Below, one piece after another: positions 15,416 through 23,785 of a stretch of DNA of 64,000 nt. A model generated the notes under the pieces. That model worked only from the letters and a program-made list of their open reading frames with translations, did no database searches and was not told the origin of the DNA. Positions within the stretch are counted from its first letter, which is position 1; each line of letters begins with the position of its first letter. Location of the stretch: positions 1 through 64,000 of the forward strand of contig NZ_JAFBID010000022.1 of the NCBI RefSeq assembly GCF_016811235.1, written 5' to 3'. The position numbers were made by a program, and so were the translations under genes. The stretch comes from Microvirga arabica. Lineage in GTDB: Bacteria; Pseudomonadota; Alphaproteobacteria; Rhizobiales; Beijerinckiaceae.

Positions 15416-17407
15416 ATGGATTTCTCTGTCCTTCAGCATGCCGGACCTGCCCTGGTTCAACTCCTGACCGGCCCGCACCTGCTTTTTCTCCTGCTGGGTG
15501 TTGGTCTCGGGATGATCGTCGGCATTCTTCCCGGAATCGGCGGACTATCCGGGATGGCGTTGATCCTGCCGTTCATCTTCGGCATGGATCCAGGCCCGGC
15601 ACTGGCCATGATGGTCGGGCTGACCTCAGTTACGGCCACATCGGACACCTTCAGCTCGGTGCTGATCGGTGTACCGGGAGGCGCGGGCACCGCAGCCACC
15701 GTGCTCGATGGATTTCCTATGACGCAGCGGGGCGAGGGCGCCCGTGCGCTCAGCGCGGCCTTTGCGGCGTCTTTGGTGGGCGGCCTCATCGGCGCTTTTG
15801 TCCTCACCTTCGCGTTCGTCGCCGCTCGCCCGATCCTCCTGGCCATCGGCTTTGGCGAGCAGCTGATGCTGGTGATTCTCTCCTTGACCCTCGTTGGCAT
15901 GTTGACGGGCGCCAATGTCGTGAAGGGGCTGGCCTCGTGCGCACTGGGGTTGCTGATCGGCACCATCGGATCATCCCAGGCAACCGCTGAGTACCGGTTC
16001 ACCTTCGATACAATCTATCTTTCCGACGGAGTGCCGCTTGTCATCATTGCCCTTGGGGCATTCGCTCTGCCGGAGATTGTTGACGTTCTGCGCCAGCACC
16101 ATGCCATCGCCCAGAAGGAACTCGTTGGATCCGGCTGGCTTGCTGGGATCAGGGATGTCCTGAGGAACTTCGGCCTCGTTGTTCGCTGTTCCGCGTTGGG
16201 GGCCCTTACCGGCATCTTGCCTGGTCTCGGCGGCGGCGTCGTTGGCTGGATCTCGTACGGCCACACCGTGCAATCCTCGCGCGACCGCAGTCAGTTCGGC
16301 AAGGGCGACGTGCGCGGGGTCATCGGGCCTGAGTCCGCCAACAACGCTAAGGATGGCGCGGACCTGATACCGACCTTGTTCTTCGGCATTCCGGGGTCGG
16401 GCACGATGGCGCTGTTTCTGGGGGGCCTTGTCGTCATTGGTGTCACCCCAGGCCGGACGATGGTGACGAACCAGGCCGACCTGATCTACCTCATCATCTG
16501 GTCCCTTGCGCTGGCCAACGTGCTCGCCACCGGCGTCAGCATGGCCTTGGCCCGCCCGATTGCGTCCCTCACGGCGATCAAGTTCACACTCATCGCTCCG
16601 TTTATCATCGTTATGGTCTTCATGTCTGCTTACCAGGCCAAGACGGACTGGGGCGATCTAATCGCCCTGCTGGTTGTCGGCGTGGTCGGCATGTACATGA
16701 GGCGGTTCGGGTGGTCGCGGGCGGCACTGCTAATTGGTCTGGTGTTGTCCCAGCGCCTCGAGTCCTCGCTCTACCGAACCGTCCAGATCTACGGCCTCGA
16801 CATCTTTCTGCGACCGATCGCTATTGTCATTCTCATTCTGGCCGTGATCTCGATCGGCTTCGCGATCCGCACCAAATCGCGCACGTCGAGCGAGGACCGC
16901 GAGATCTCCATTGCATCCAGAAAGAACATCTGGCCGCAGGTGGCCTTTGTGGCGCTTCTTCTGGGTTTCGTGATCGCCATCGCCATCGATGCAAGCCAGC
17001 TGAAGTTCCTCGCGAGCGTCTTCCCCCTGAGCGTCGCTGCCATCGCGGTGGCCCTTCTCACGATCACGGCCGTCAGGATGGTGCGGAGAAGCAAGGCGCC
17101 CGGTCTGCTGTTCGATGCCGATGCCGAACTCGCAGCCAGTGAGACCGGAGCCAAGGCGACGTTCTATCTTGTTGGCCTTCTGGCCGCATTGCCAGCGCTG
17201 GCGGCCATTGTAGGGTTCTACCTTGCCGCCCCTATCTACGTGTTCTTCTTTCTGCGCATCTTGGCTCAGGCCTCGATACGCTTCAGCCTGGCGCTCGCCC
17301 TCGGCCTTGCGGTCTTTCTCGCCATCATCAATCTGGTGCTGGAAGCCCAGTTTGCACCCGGGCTCCTCCAGCAGTTCATCTCACTGCCACGGCCTTTCGG
17401 CTCATGA
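15416..17407 (+). CDS. Tripartite tricarboxylate transporter membrane subunit, TctA fused to TctB
   Basis: A 663-residue membrane protein. Residues 1 to about 490 match TctA: GMIVGILPGIGGLSGMALIL and, in the second half, GILPGLGGGVVGWISYG give the two repeated loop motifs, with about 12 membrane segments. After a charged linker (about 485-505) come about four further hydrophobic segments of the TctB type. In most systems TctA and TctB are separate proteins, so this is a fusion. It imports an organic acid by ion-coupled secondary transport with the TctC-like protein. No ribosome binding site is strong; ATG at 15416 fits the family start. Confidence 0.9.
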   Translation: MDFSVLQHAGPALVQLLTGPHLLFLLLGVGLGMIVGILPGIGGLSGMALILPFIFGMDPGPALAMMVGLTSVTATSDTFSSVLIGVPGGAGTAATVLDGFPMTQRGEGARALSAAFAASLVGGLIGAFVLTFAFVAARPILLAIGFGEQLMLVILSLTLVGMLTGANVVKGLASCALGLLIGTIGSSQATAEYRFTFDTIYLSDGVPLVIIALGAFALPEIVDVLRQHHAIAQKELVGSGWLAGIRDVLRNFGLVVRCSALGALTGILPGLGGGVVGWISYGHTVQSSRDRSQFGKGDVRGVIGPESANNAKDGADLIPTLFFGIPGSGTMALFLGGLVVIGVTPGRTMVTNQADLIYLIIWSLALANVLATGVSMALARPIASLTAIKFTLIAPFIIVMVFMSAYQAKTDWGDLIALLVVGVVGMYMRRFGWSRAALLIGLVLSQRLESSLYRTVQIYGLDIFLRPIAIVILILAVISIGFAIRTKSRTSSEDREISIASRKNIWPQVAFVALLLGFVIAIAIDASQLKFLASVFPLSVAAIAVALLTITAVRMVRRSKAPGLLFDADAELAASETGAKATFYLVGLLAALPALAAIVGFYLAAPIYVFFFLRILAQASIRFSLALALGLAVFLAIINLVLEAQFAPGLLQQFISLPRPFGS

Positions 17408-17432
17408 CCCTGCTTGACCGCGATTACCTTCG

Positions 17433-18518
17433 ATGACGCTCCTTCTCGATAACCATGAGCTGGCCTCCCTGATCTCCCCAGCGGAGTTCGTCAATGCCTT
17501 GGACAAGGCCTATCGGGCGTTCGCACACGGGGCGGGGATATGCCCGCCTCGGATTGACGTGCAATCGGGTGCGGCGGGGATTGATGGCAATTACCAACTC
17601 GGGCTCGCCGTCGGCATGTCGGGCGACTACGCGGCCCTCCGGATCAAGTCGGACGTCGTATTCCAGCAGCTCGTCGAGGGGCGCTCCCGCAAGAACAAGT
17701 ATTGCGTGGAGCCGGGAACTTACATGGGCCTCATTCTGCTCTTTGATCGAAGCAATGGCGCGCTTCTCGCCATCATGCATGACGGCTTGCTGCAAAAGAT
17801 GCGCGTTGGCGCGGATTCCGCGCTCGGCGTGCGGTACATGGCGAGGGAGGATGCTAGCGCTTTGGGCATTCTCGGCGCAGGCGGCATGGCCCGCGCGCAC
17901 GTCGCGGCCATCGCCACAGTCCGCCCGATCTCCCACGTGAAGGTTTATAGCCCGACGCAGACGAACCGCGAGGCATTCGCGAGGGAGATCGTCGACACGT
18001 ACGAACTGGACGCATGTGCCGTGGACGATCCGAAAGCAGTCTTCGCCGAGGCTGACATCGTGTCGTCCTGCGCCAGCGCGATCGGGCCCGTAATTTTTGG
18101 CCGGGATCTTGAACCGGGCATGCATCTGACCTGCATCGGGGGAACCCTTGATTCGAAAGCCAGCGCAAGGGTGGACATCGCGCTCCGGTTTGGCCTTGCT
18201 CCAGCTCCAGCGGAAGCGCCGGAATTCCGGATCGAGGACGAGTGCCTGACCTTTGCTGAGGCTGGTGTGAAGGCTTCCCATGGCGGTACTCGCCGCTACG
18301 CGGATGTCCCCCCGGAGCGCCGCATCAGCTTCGCTGATCTCCTCGCAGGCCCGTCGCGAGGGCGGACGGCACCTGAGCAGATCACATTCTCCGAACGCGG
18401 GAACATTCATGGCGTTCAGTTCTCCGCCGTAGCGGGGCTGCTCTATGAGCGTGCGCAGGCGGCACAGGTCGGGCGCCACCTGCCTTCCGAGATGTTTCTG
18501 CAGTCAGTAAGAAATTGA
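17433..18518 (+). CDS. Ornithine cyclodeaminase/mu-crystallin family protein
   Basis: A 361-residue NAD(P)-dependent protein of the ornithine cyclodeaminase family. It shows the family landmarks: a Rossmann motif LGILGAGGMARAHVAA (about residues 144-159) and a MHDGLLQKMRVGADSALGVRYMA stretch before it (broken here to its ends, LLQKMRVGADSA). Members are cyclodeaminases, ketimine or imino acid reductases such as iminosuccinate reductase, or amino acid dehydrogenases. The gene follows the transporter by 25 bases and precedes a lyase gene by 12. Its presence hints that the pathway handles an imino or amino acid; the reaction is not determined. Confidence 0.85.
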   Translation: MTLLLDNHELASLISPAEFVNALDKAYRAFAHGAGICPPRIDVQSGAAGIDGNYQLGLAVGMSGDYAALRIKSDVVFQQLVEGRSRKNKYCVEPGTYMGLILLFDRSNGALLAIMHDGLLQKMRVGADSALGVRYMAREDASALGILGAGGMARAHVAAIATVRPISHVKVYSPTQTNREAFAREIVDTYELDACAVDDPKAVFAEADIVSSCASAIGPVIFGRDLEPGMHLTCIGGTLDSKASARVDIALRFGLAPAPAEAPEFRIEDECLTFAEAGVKASHGGTRRYADVPPERRISFADLLAGPSRGRTAPEQITFSERGNIHGVQFSAVAGLLYERAQAAQVGRHLPSEMFLQSVRN

Positions 18519-18530
18519 AAGGCCATTCCG

Positions 18531-19451
18531 ATGAAGAAGAGCATCCGCGCGCTCCTACGGGAGCACCCGATTTTGGTGTCTCCCGGCGTGTACGATGGCT
18601 ACAGTGCACGGCTCGCGGAGCGAGCGGGCTTCTCCCTTCTGTCGACAACGGGCGCTGGCCTCGTGAATTCGAGGCTGGGGCTGCCAGACGTCGGCATCTT
18701 CTCGTTCAGGGACAATGTCGAAGCGTGCCGTGCCATTGTCAGCGCGACAACATTGCCCGTCTCGGCAGACGCCGAGACCGGATATGGTAACGCCGCGACG
18801 GTCCACTACGTTGTTAAGGCTTTCGAGGAGGCGGGGGTCTCTGCAATCAGCATCGAAGATCAGCTTGCCCCTAAGCGCTGCGGACATGTGGCCGGCAAGG
18901 AGGTGATCTCCACCGAGGAAATGGTTGGAAAGATCAGGTCGGCCGTTGCAGCCCGCTCAAGCGACGACTTCATGATCATCGCCCGGACGGATGCCATTGC
19001 CGTTGAGGGGATCGATGGGGCCGTCGAGCGTGCGAAGGCGTATGAAGCTGCAGGCGCAGATGCGATCTTTCCTGATGCTGTCCGTGGACAGGACGATATC
19101 GAAAAGATCATCGGTGCGGTGAGGATTCCCGTGCGCATCAACATGGGTTTCGGTATTCGCACCCGCTCGACCACGCCACTAATGTCAATCCAATCCCTGA
19201 GGGCGCTTGGCGTTCGCTGGGTTAGCCTCTCGCGCATGCTTCCAGCTGCCGCAATCCACGGCATGCAGCAGGCGCTGGAGGTCATGCGGCAGGCCATGGA
19301 GCAGGAGGCGATCGTGGAGAGGCCCGATCTCGTGGCCGACATGAGCACGATCACCGACCTGATGGGCTATGCGGAGTACCTGGAGATCGAGCGCCGGTAT
19401 CTGCCGGAAGCACAGATCGGGCGGAAGTATCAGAAGGACGGGGCTCACTGA
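18531..19451 (+). CDS. Isocitrate lyase/PEP mutase superfamily protein, methylisocitrate lyase-like (copy 2)
   Basis: A 306-residue TIM-barrel protein with SADAETGYGN (metal site), ISIEDQLAPKRCGHVAGK (lyase loop with KRCGH) and IARTDA. The KRCGH loop supports a C-C lyase such as 2-methylisocitrate or 2,3-dimethylmalate lyase. It is divergent in sequence from the copy at 9196, so the two are not a recent duplication. Its stop overlaps the start of the third MmgE/PrpD gene by one base (TGATG), so the pair is translationally coupled and may act in consecutive steps. Confidence 0.88.
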   Translation: MKKSIRALLREHPILVSPGVYDGYSARLAERAGFSLLSTTGAGLVNSRLGLPDVGIFSFRDNVEACRAIVSATTLPVSADAETGYGNAATVHYVVKAFEEAGVSAISIEDQLAPKRCGHVAGKEVISTEEMVGKIRSAVAARSSDDFMIIARTDAIAVEGIDGAVERAKAYEAAGADAIFPDAVRGQDDIEKIIGAVRIPVRINMGFGIRTRSTTPLMSIQSLRALGVRWVSLSRMLPAAAIHGMQQALEVMRQAMEQEAIVERPDLVADMSTITDLMGYAEYLEIERRYLPEAQIGRKYQKDGAH

Positions 19452-20824
19452 TGGGCGCCGATGCACCTGCGCAGCAGCCATCCGCTGCTGAAATCCTAGC
19501 GACGTACGTGGCTGGCATTCGGCCGGCGGACCTGACGCCCCCTGTGACACGGGTGGCGAGGCTCTGCCTGATCGATGCGGTTGCCTGCGCGATCCATGGC
19601 AGCCGCCTGCCGTGGTCGCGGGTGCTCGCAGATTATGTCGGGTCCGTAGCAGGCGAGGGGCCTTGCAGCCTCCCGGCCGCGTTGGGCAGGGGATTGCCCG
19701 CGCCCCAGGCCGCTCTCTGCCTGGGTGCCTTCGCACATGCCTTCGAACTCGATTGCCTGCGCAAGCCTGGCGCGGGCGTTCATCCGGGCGCGACGGTTGC
19801 GCTTCCGGCCCTGATGGTTGGTCAGAGCCTCGGCAGCTCTGGTCGCGAGGTGTTGGCCGCCATCATTGCCGGCTCCGAGGTGATGTTCCGCATCGGGAAT
19901 GCCACCCTTCATACGCCTGAGAGCTTAGGGTTCCACGCCCCAGGAATCACCGGCCCCTTTGGGGCCGCGGCGGCGGCGGGGCGACTTCTGGGGCTCAGCG
20001 CTGATCAGCTTGCCAATGCGTTCGGCCTCGCGGGCTCCTTTGCCGGCGGTCTTCTGAGCTTCGCCAAGGCGCGCGAAGGAGGCATGGTGAAACGGCTCCA
20101 CCTGGGGCGTGCCGCGGAAGCCGGCGTTATGGCGGCTCTCTTAGCCCGCAACGGCTTTGAAGCGCCGAAGCCCATTTTGGAGGGGCGCTTCGGGGTGCTC
20201 GACGCCTTCTGTGAGCATTCGGATGCGACCCTCCTGACAAAAGGTCTGGGGAAGGACTATGAAATCGAGCGCCTGTGCATCAAGCGCTATGCCTGCCACG
20301 TCACGGCGCAGGCGCCGGTCCAACTGCTTCGTGAGGTGATGACCGAGTACGGCCTCGAGGGCGATGCCATCGAGGGGCTGACGCTGACAGTATCGGACAA
20401 GGTCCTGACTCATCACTCCGAACAGCGCCCCGCAGACCTGATGCTGGCACAGTACTCGGTCCCGTTCTCGGTTGCCACAGCCGCCTACCGCGACCTCGAA
20501 GACCCGGCCTCCTTCTCGGACGAGATTCTTCAAGACAAAGCGATCCTTAGTCTGTCCGAGCGGATTGAGCTCAGGGCCGGGCGGCCTAAAGGCTGGGGTG
20601 TGGGGCTTGCACTCCGCCTTCGCGATCGTCGCGAGATTTCGAGGGAGGCCGACAGCTTCCTTGGATGCCCAGACCATCCATTCTCCGACGCCGACATCGA
20701 GCGCAAGTTCACCCGTCTGACGGCGCAGGAGGACGCACCGCGTATGAAAGCTCTATTGGCAGCACTCAATGATTTTGAGGCGATCGCGGACTGTTCAGTT
20801 GGTCTTAGACAGGTAAGCGGCTGA
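19451..20824 (+). CDS. MmgE/PrpD family protein (copy 3)
   Basis: A 457-residue MmgE/PrpD protein with LCLGAFAHAFELDCLRKPG and ITGPFGAAAAAGRLLGLSADQ, and GRAAEAGVMAALLARNGFE later. The first motif has lost the 'DFDD' acidic pair seen in copy 2 (here ELDC), so its active site may differ. It is last in the plus-strand operon, coupled to the lyase gene. The terminus at 20824 is followed by a non-coding region with the right copy of the tRNA-tail repeat, so the operon ends close to the edge of the presumed island. Confidence 0.9.
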   Translation: MGADAPAQQPSAAEILATYVAGIRPADLTPPVTRVARLCLIDAVACAIHGSRLPWSRVLADYVGSVAGEGPCSLPAALGRGLPAPQAALCLGAFAHAFELDCLRKPGAGVHPGATVALPALMVGQSLGSSGREVLAAIIAGSEVMFRIGNATLHTPESLGFHAPGITGPFGAAAAAGRLLGLSADQLANAFGLAGSFAGGLLSFAKAREGGMVKRLHLGRAAEAGVMAALLARNGFEAPKPILEGRFGVLDAFCEHSDATLLTKGLGKDYEIERLCIKRYACHVTAQAPVQLLREVMTEYGLEGDAIEGLTLTVSDKVLTHHSEQRPADLMLAQYSVPFSVATAAYRDLEDPASFSDEILQDKAILSLSERIELRAGRPKGWGVGLALRLRDRREISREADSFLGCPDHPFSDADIERKFTRLTAQEDAPRMKALLAALNDFEAIADCSVGLRQVSG

Positions 20825-21379
20825 GGCGACAATTGCGGCTTATGGTGCGATGATCGCTGTTAGGGCCCACGTTAGGGCCAGTCGAGTCGCCAAGTAAAAT
20901 AACCAAATCTTATTAGTGCTTTAATTAAGACAAATGGCGGAGAGGGGGAGACTCTCCGGGATCCTCTCAGAACCCGTGACTTTACAAGGGCTTAACGCAG
21001 ACCTGTGCCCGCCCTGTGTAGCACCCCTGTGGGGCCCAGGACAACGGGCATTGCGCATCGCCTACATCGCATCGGTGGTAGTCGGAAGGTCTAATCATCT
21101 CCGCCCCGGACGCGGACAGCCCTAGCGGGGAGCTGCGTTACTCCGATCAGGTCTAATGCCCCTCATGTCCCAGATGGGATGATCAGCGGACCTCCAGGGA
21201 TCCTCGCTGTACTTCGCCCTTTAACCCATTCCGGACATCGGCGCCAATCCATTAGAACAAGACGCTGTAGTCGGGAAGCAAACCGCATCCTTGTGCCGGT
21301 GTCCTTCGAGCGGAGACCGGAATCTCCGAGCTCCGCTCAGTGCCTAAACGCTTCGTGAGCTGTCTTCGCTGTCGGGAGG
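20825..21379. other. Non-coding region with second att-like sequence
   Basis: About 550 bases without a supported gene. The first 110 bases are AT-rich, unlike the surroundings, and lead directly into the tRNA-Ser-tail-like repeat at 20934. No terminator for the upstream operon was found. Confidence 0.45.
20934..20948. repeat. Right copy of the tRNA-Ser 3'-end-like direct repeat
   Basis: Identical to 6005-6019 over 15 bases, same orientation, preceded by an AT-rich stretch as is usual for att sites. What follows is not tRNA sequence. The two copies bracket 14.9 kb holding the whole carboxylate catabolic cluster. Confidence 0.5.
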
Positions 21380-22042
21380 TCAGACGCCAGAGCCGGGTCT
21401 TCCGGCGAGAAGCTGGAGTTCCCAAGCCAGATTGGTGGCGCTGGCGCCGCCGTGCTCGAGCAGGATCTCTGCCACCTTGCCGGCTGTTTCCTCGCGAGCC
21501 CAATCCCGTTGAAGCTCCGCCATGAACACACTGGCGGTGAGCGGAATGGCACCGGCCTGGATCATCCGCTGAATTCCCATCTCGTGGGCCTCCATGCTGG
21601 TTCCGCCGGAGGCGTCGGTGACGAAATATACCTCGTAGCCTTCGCCAAGAGCGTGAATGACCGGAAAGGCGAGGCAGATCTCGGTCCACAAGGCTGCAAT
21701 CACGATCTTCCTGCGGCCCGTGCTCTCCACCCACCGGACGCAGCTTTCGTCTTCCCAGGTGTTGATCGTTGTCCGGTCGATGGGCTTCTGTTCGGGAAAG
21801 ACATCCTGAAGCGGCTTGATGAGATTTCCGCCGCGGCCTTTGAGGACCGTGGTCAGCAATGTGGGCACGTTGAATGCCTTGGCGGCCTTTGCGAGCATCA
21901 CGACGTTGTTGATCATGAGGGCAGCATCGATGTTCTTGACGCCGCTCACCTGGAACGGCTGATGGTCGATGAGCATCAGGGCGCAGGTGTCCGGCGTCAG
22001 CATCGCGTCGAGGCCGACTCTGACAGGTTTTGACGTAATCAT
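21380..22042 (-). CDS. Isochorismatase family hydrolase (YcaC-like)
   Basis: A 220-residue cysteine hydrolase. The motifs CALMLIDHQPFQV (catalytic Asp), LLTTVLKGRGGN and KIVIAALWTEICLAFPVIHAL (the Cys as in TEIC) are those of the YcaC group, whose natural substrates are poorly known. AAAGGA precedes the ATG. It is the last of three minus-strand genes (pirin, F420-reductase-like, this one) that are probably co-expressed and divergent from a LysR gene. Similar sets respond to quinones or other electrophiles in related bacteria, which is inference here. Confidence 0.88.
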   Translation of the reverse strand: MITSKPVRVGLDAMLTPDTCALMLIDHQPFQVSGVKNIDAALMINNVVMLAKAAKAFNVPTLLTTVLKGRGGNLIKPLQDVFPEQKPIDRTTINTWEDESCVRWVESTGRRKIVIAALWTEICLAFPVIHALGEGYEVYFVTDASGGTSMEAHEMGIQRMIQAGAIPLTASVFMAELQRDWAREETAGKVAEILLEHGGASATNLAWELQLLAGRPGSGV

Positions 22043-22100
22043 TGGAGCATCCTTTCAAGGGAGGTTATGCGGGAGGGTTGTCAGCAGGCGGGAGACGATG

Positions 22101-22697
22101 TCACCCGTGCTTCGTCATGTTCTGGGCGACCAGCGGTGCGCCGAACTGCTGGAGCAGCCCGCCCTGATTCAGCTCGCCCAACGTGATCGGCGCGAAACCA
22201 AGGCGCTCGATCAGTCTGGCGATATCAGCGCTGGCGCTGGCGTCATTGCCCGAGACGAACAGAACGCGGCGACCGCCATCCTGCGCCGGCTCACTGGCCA
22301 GCACGGCTGCCGGCAGGGTGTTGAATGCTTTGACCACCCGTGCTCCGGGAACCATCTCGGCGACGATGGCCGTCGAGGGACGGCCTCCAAGATCCTTGGG
22401 TGTGAAAGCCGGGAAGTCGATGGCGTTCGTCGCGTCGACGACGATCCGGCCGTTCCATTGGGCAGAGCCCTGAACAGCGTCACCGACGGTCGTGAAGGGC
22501 ACGGCGAGGATCACGACATCTGCTTTCATGGCGTCCGGCACAGTTGCCGGCGTCACATGAGGTCCGAGCTCTGCCACCAGGCCTGCGAGGGATTCCGGCC
22601 CCCGGCTGTTGGCGATCAGAACGTCGATGTTGCTACGGGCGAACTGGCGGGCGACAGCGCTACCAATCGCGCCCGAGCCGATGATGGCATAGGTCAT
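22101..22697 (-). CDS. NADPH-dependent F420 reductase-like oxidoreductase
   Basis: A 198-residue NAD(P)-binding protein. MTYAIIGSGAIGSAVARQFA is a Rossmann motif (G-x-G-x-x-G) and VVKAFNTLPAAVL and RRVLFVSGNDASA are typical of the FNO/F420-dependent NADP reductase-like family, which in bacteria without F420 probably reduce other substrates. AGAAGGA lies about 11 bases before the ATG. Gaps of 58 bases to the isochorismatase gene and 67 bases to the pirin gene fit one transcript. Cytoplasmic; substrate unknown. Confidence 0.85.
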   Translation of the reverse strand: MTYAIIGSGAIGSAVARQFARSNIDVLIANSRGPESLAGLVAELGPHVTPATVPDAMKADVVILAVPFTTVGDAVQGSAQWNGRIVVDATNAIDFPAFTPKDLGGRPSTAIVAEMVPGARVVKAFNTLPAAVLASEPAQDGGRRVLFVSGNDASASADIARLIERLGFAPITLGELNQGGLLQQFGAPLVAQNMTKHG

Positions 22698-22764
22698 GGC
22701 ACAGAGATCCTTCTGGAGGTTGGGAGGCAGTGAACTTTTCAGGACAGAGCGTGACGCGTATGTG

Positions 22765-23679
22765 TCACTTCAGCCGGAAAGGCGGGGTGTCAGGCAGGGG
22801 GATGAACTCGGTCTCGCCGGGAACGCCGGGGAACTGACGGTCGCGCCAATCCTGCGCAGCCTGCTCGATGCGCTCGCGGCGGCTCGACACGAAGTTCCAG
22901 TAGATGTAGCGCTTCTCAGGCAGCGGCTCACCGCCGAGCAGCATCAGGCGAGCGGCATCGACGGCACGCAGCACGATCTCCGCACCGGGCTTGAACACGA
23001 CGAGCCGGTCCTTGCCGAAGCTCCCGGTCTGCCCGGCAACTTCGATCTCTCCGCTGATGACGTAAACCGCGCGTTCGATATGCTCCGCATCAATGCGCAG
23101 GCGCGCTCCATTGTCCAGAGACACATCGGCGTTGAACAGATCGGAGTAGGTGCGCGTCGGTGCGGTGCGCCCATGCAAGGAACCGGCGATCAATCTGAGG
23201 TTTATGCCCTCTCCCTCCATCTGGGGAAGTTCGCTGGCGTTGGCGTGCTGGAAGCCTGGAGAAGTCTCTTCCTGGTTTGTGGGCAACGCCACCCAGCTCT
23301 GGAAGCCGAACACCGTCCCGCCGCTGGCACGTGTTGTGTCGCTGCTCCGCTCAGAATGCACGATACCGCGTCCCGCCGTCATGACGTTGACTTCACCAGG
23401 GCGGATCGGTTGCACATAGCCCTCGCTGTCGCGGTGCAGAATCTCGCCATTGATGAGGTAGGTCAGGGTTGCAAGCCCGATGTGAGGGTGTGGACGCGTG
23501 TCGAGACCTTCACCCGCCTGAAAAGCAACGGGGCCGAAGCTGTCGAGAAAGATGAACGGTCCGACCATGCGGCGATGCATAGACGGCAATGCGCGGCGCA
23601 CCTGAAAGCCATCGCCGAGATCGCGAACGGCCGGCAGAACAATCTGTTCGACTTCGGCAGCATAGGACTGAACTGTCAT
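22765..23679 (-). CDS. Pirin family protein
   Basis: A 304-residue bicupin. The N-terminal cupin carries the pirin signature (GPFIFLDSFGP; RPHPHIGLATLTYLINGEILHRDS) with metal-binding histidines, and VMTAGRGIVHSE follows. Pirins bind iron, and some act as quercetinases. AAAGGA precedes the ATG. It leads the three-gene minus-strand group and is divergent from a LysR gene 106 bases away, the usual arrangement for a LysR-controlled target. Confidence 0.92.
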   Translation of the reverse strand: MTVQSYAAEVEQIVLPAVRDLGDGFQVRRALPSMHRRMVGPFIFLDSFGPVAFQAGEGLDTRPHPHIGLATLTYLINGEILHRDSEGYVQPIRPGEVNVMTAGRGIVHSERSSDTTRASGGTVFGFQSWVALPTNQEETSPGFQHANASELPQMEGEGINLRLIAGSLHGRTAPTRTYSDLFNADVSLDNGARLRIDAEHIERAVYVISGEIEVAGQTGSFGKDRLVVFKPGAEIVLRAVDAARLMLLGGEPLPEKRYIYWNFVSSRRERIEQAAQDWRDRQFPGVPGETEFIPLPDTPPFRLK

Positions 23680-23785
23680 GGCATTGTCCTTTCCAGCAGT
23701 GGCACGCTATGTGAGGACATTGAAGGCGATTTCCCGTATCCCGAAAACTGGCATAATATGAACCGTAACGTTCGAGGAAATTGGT

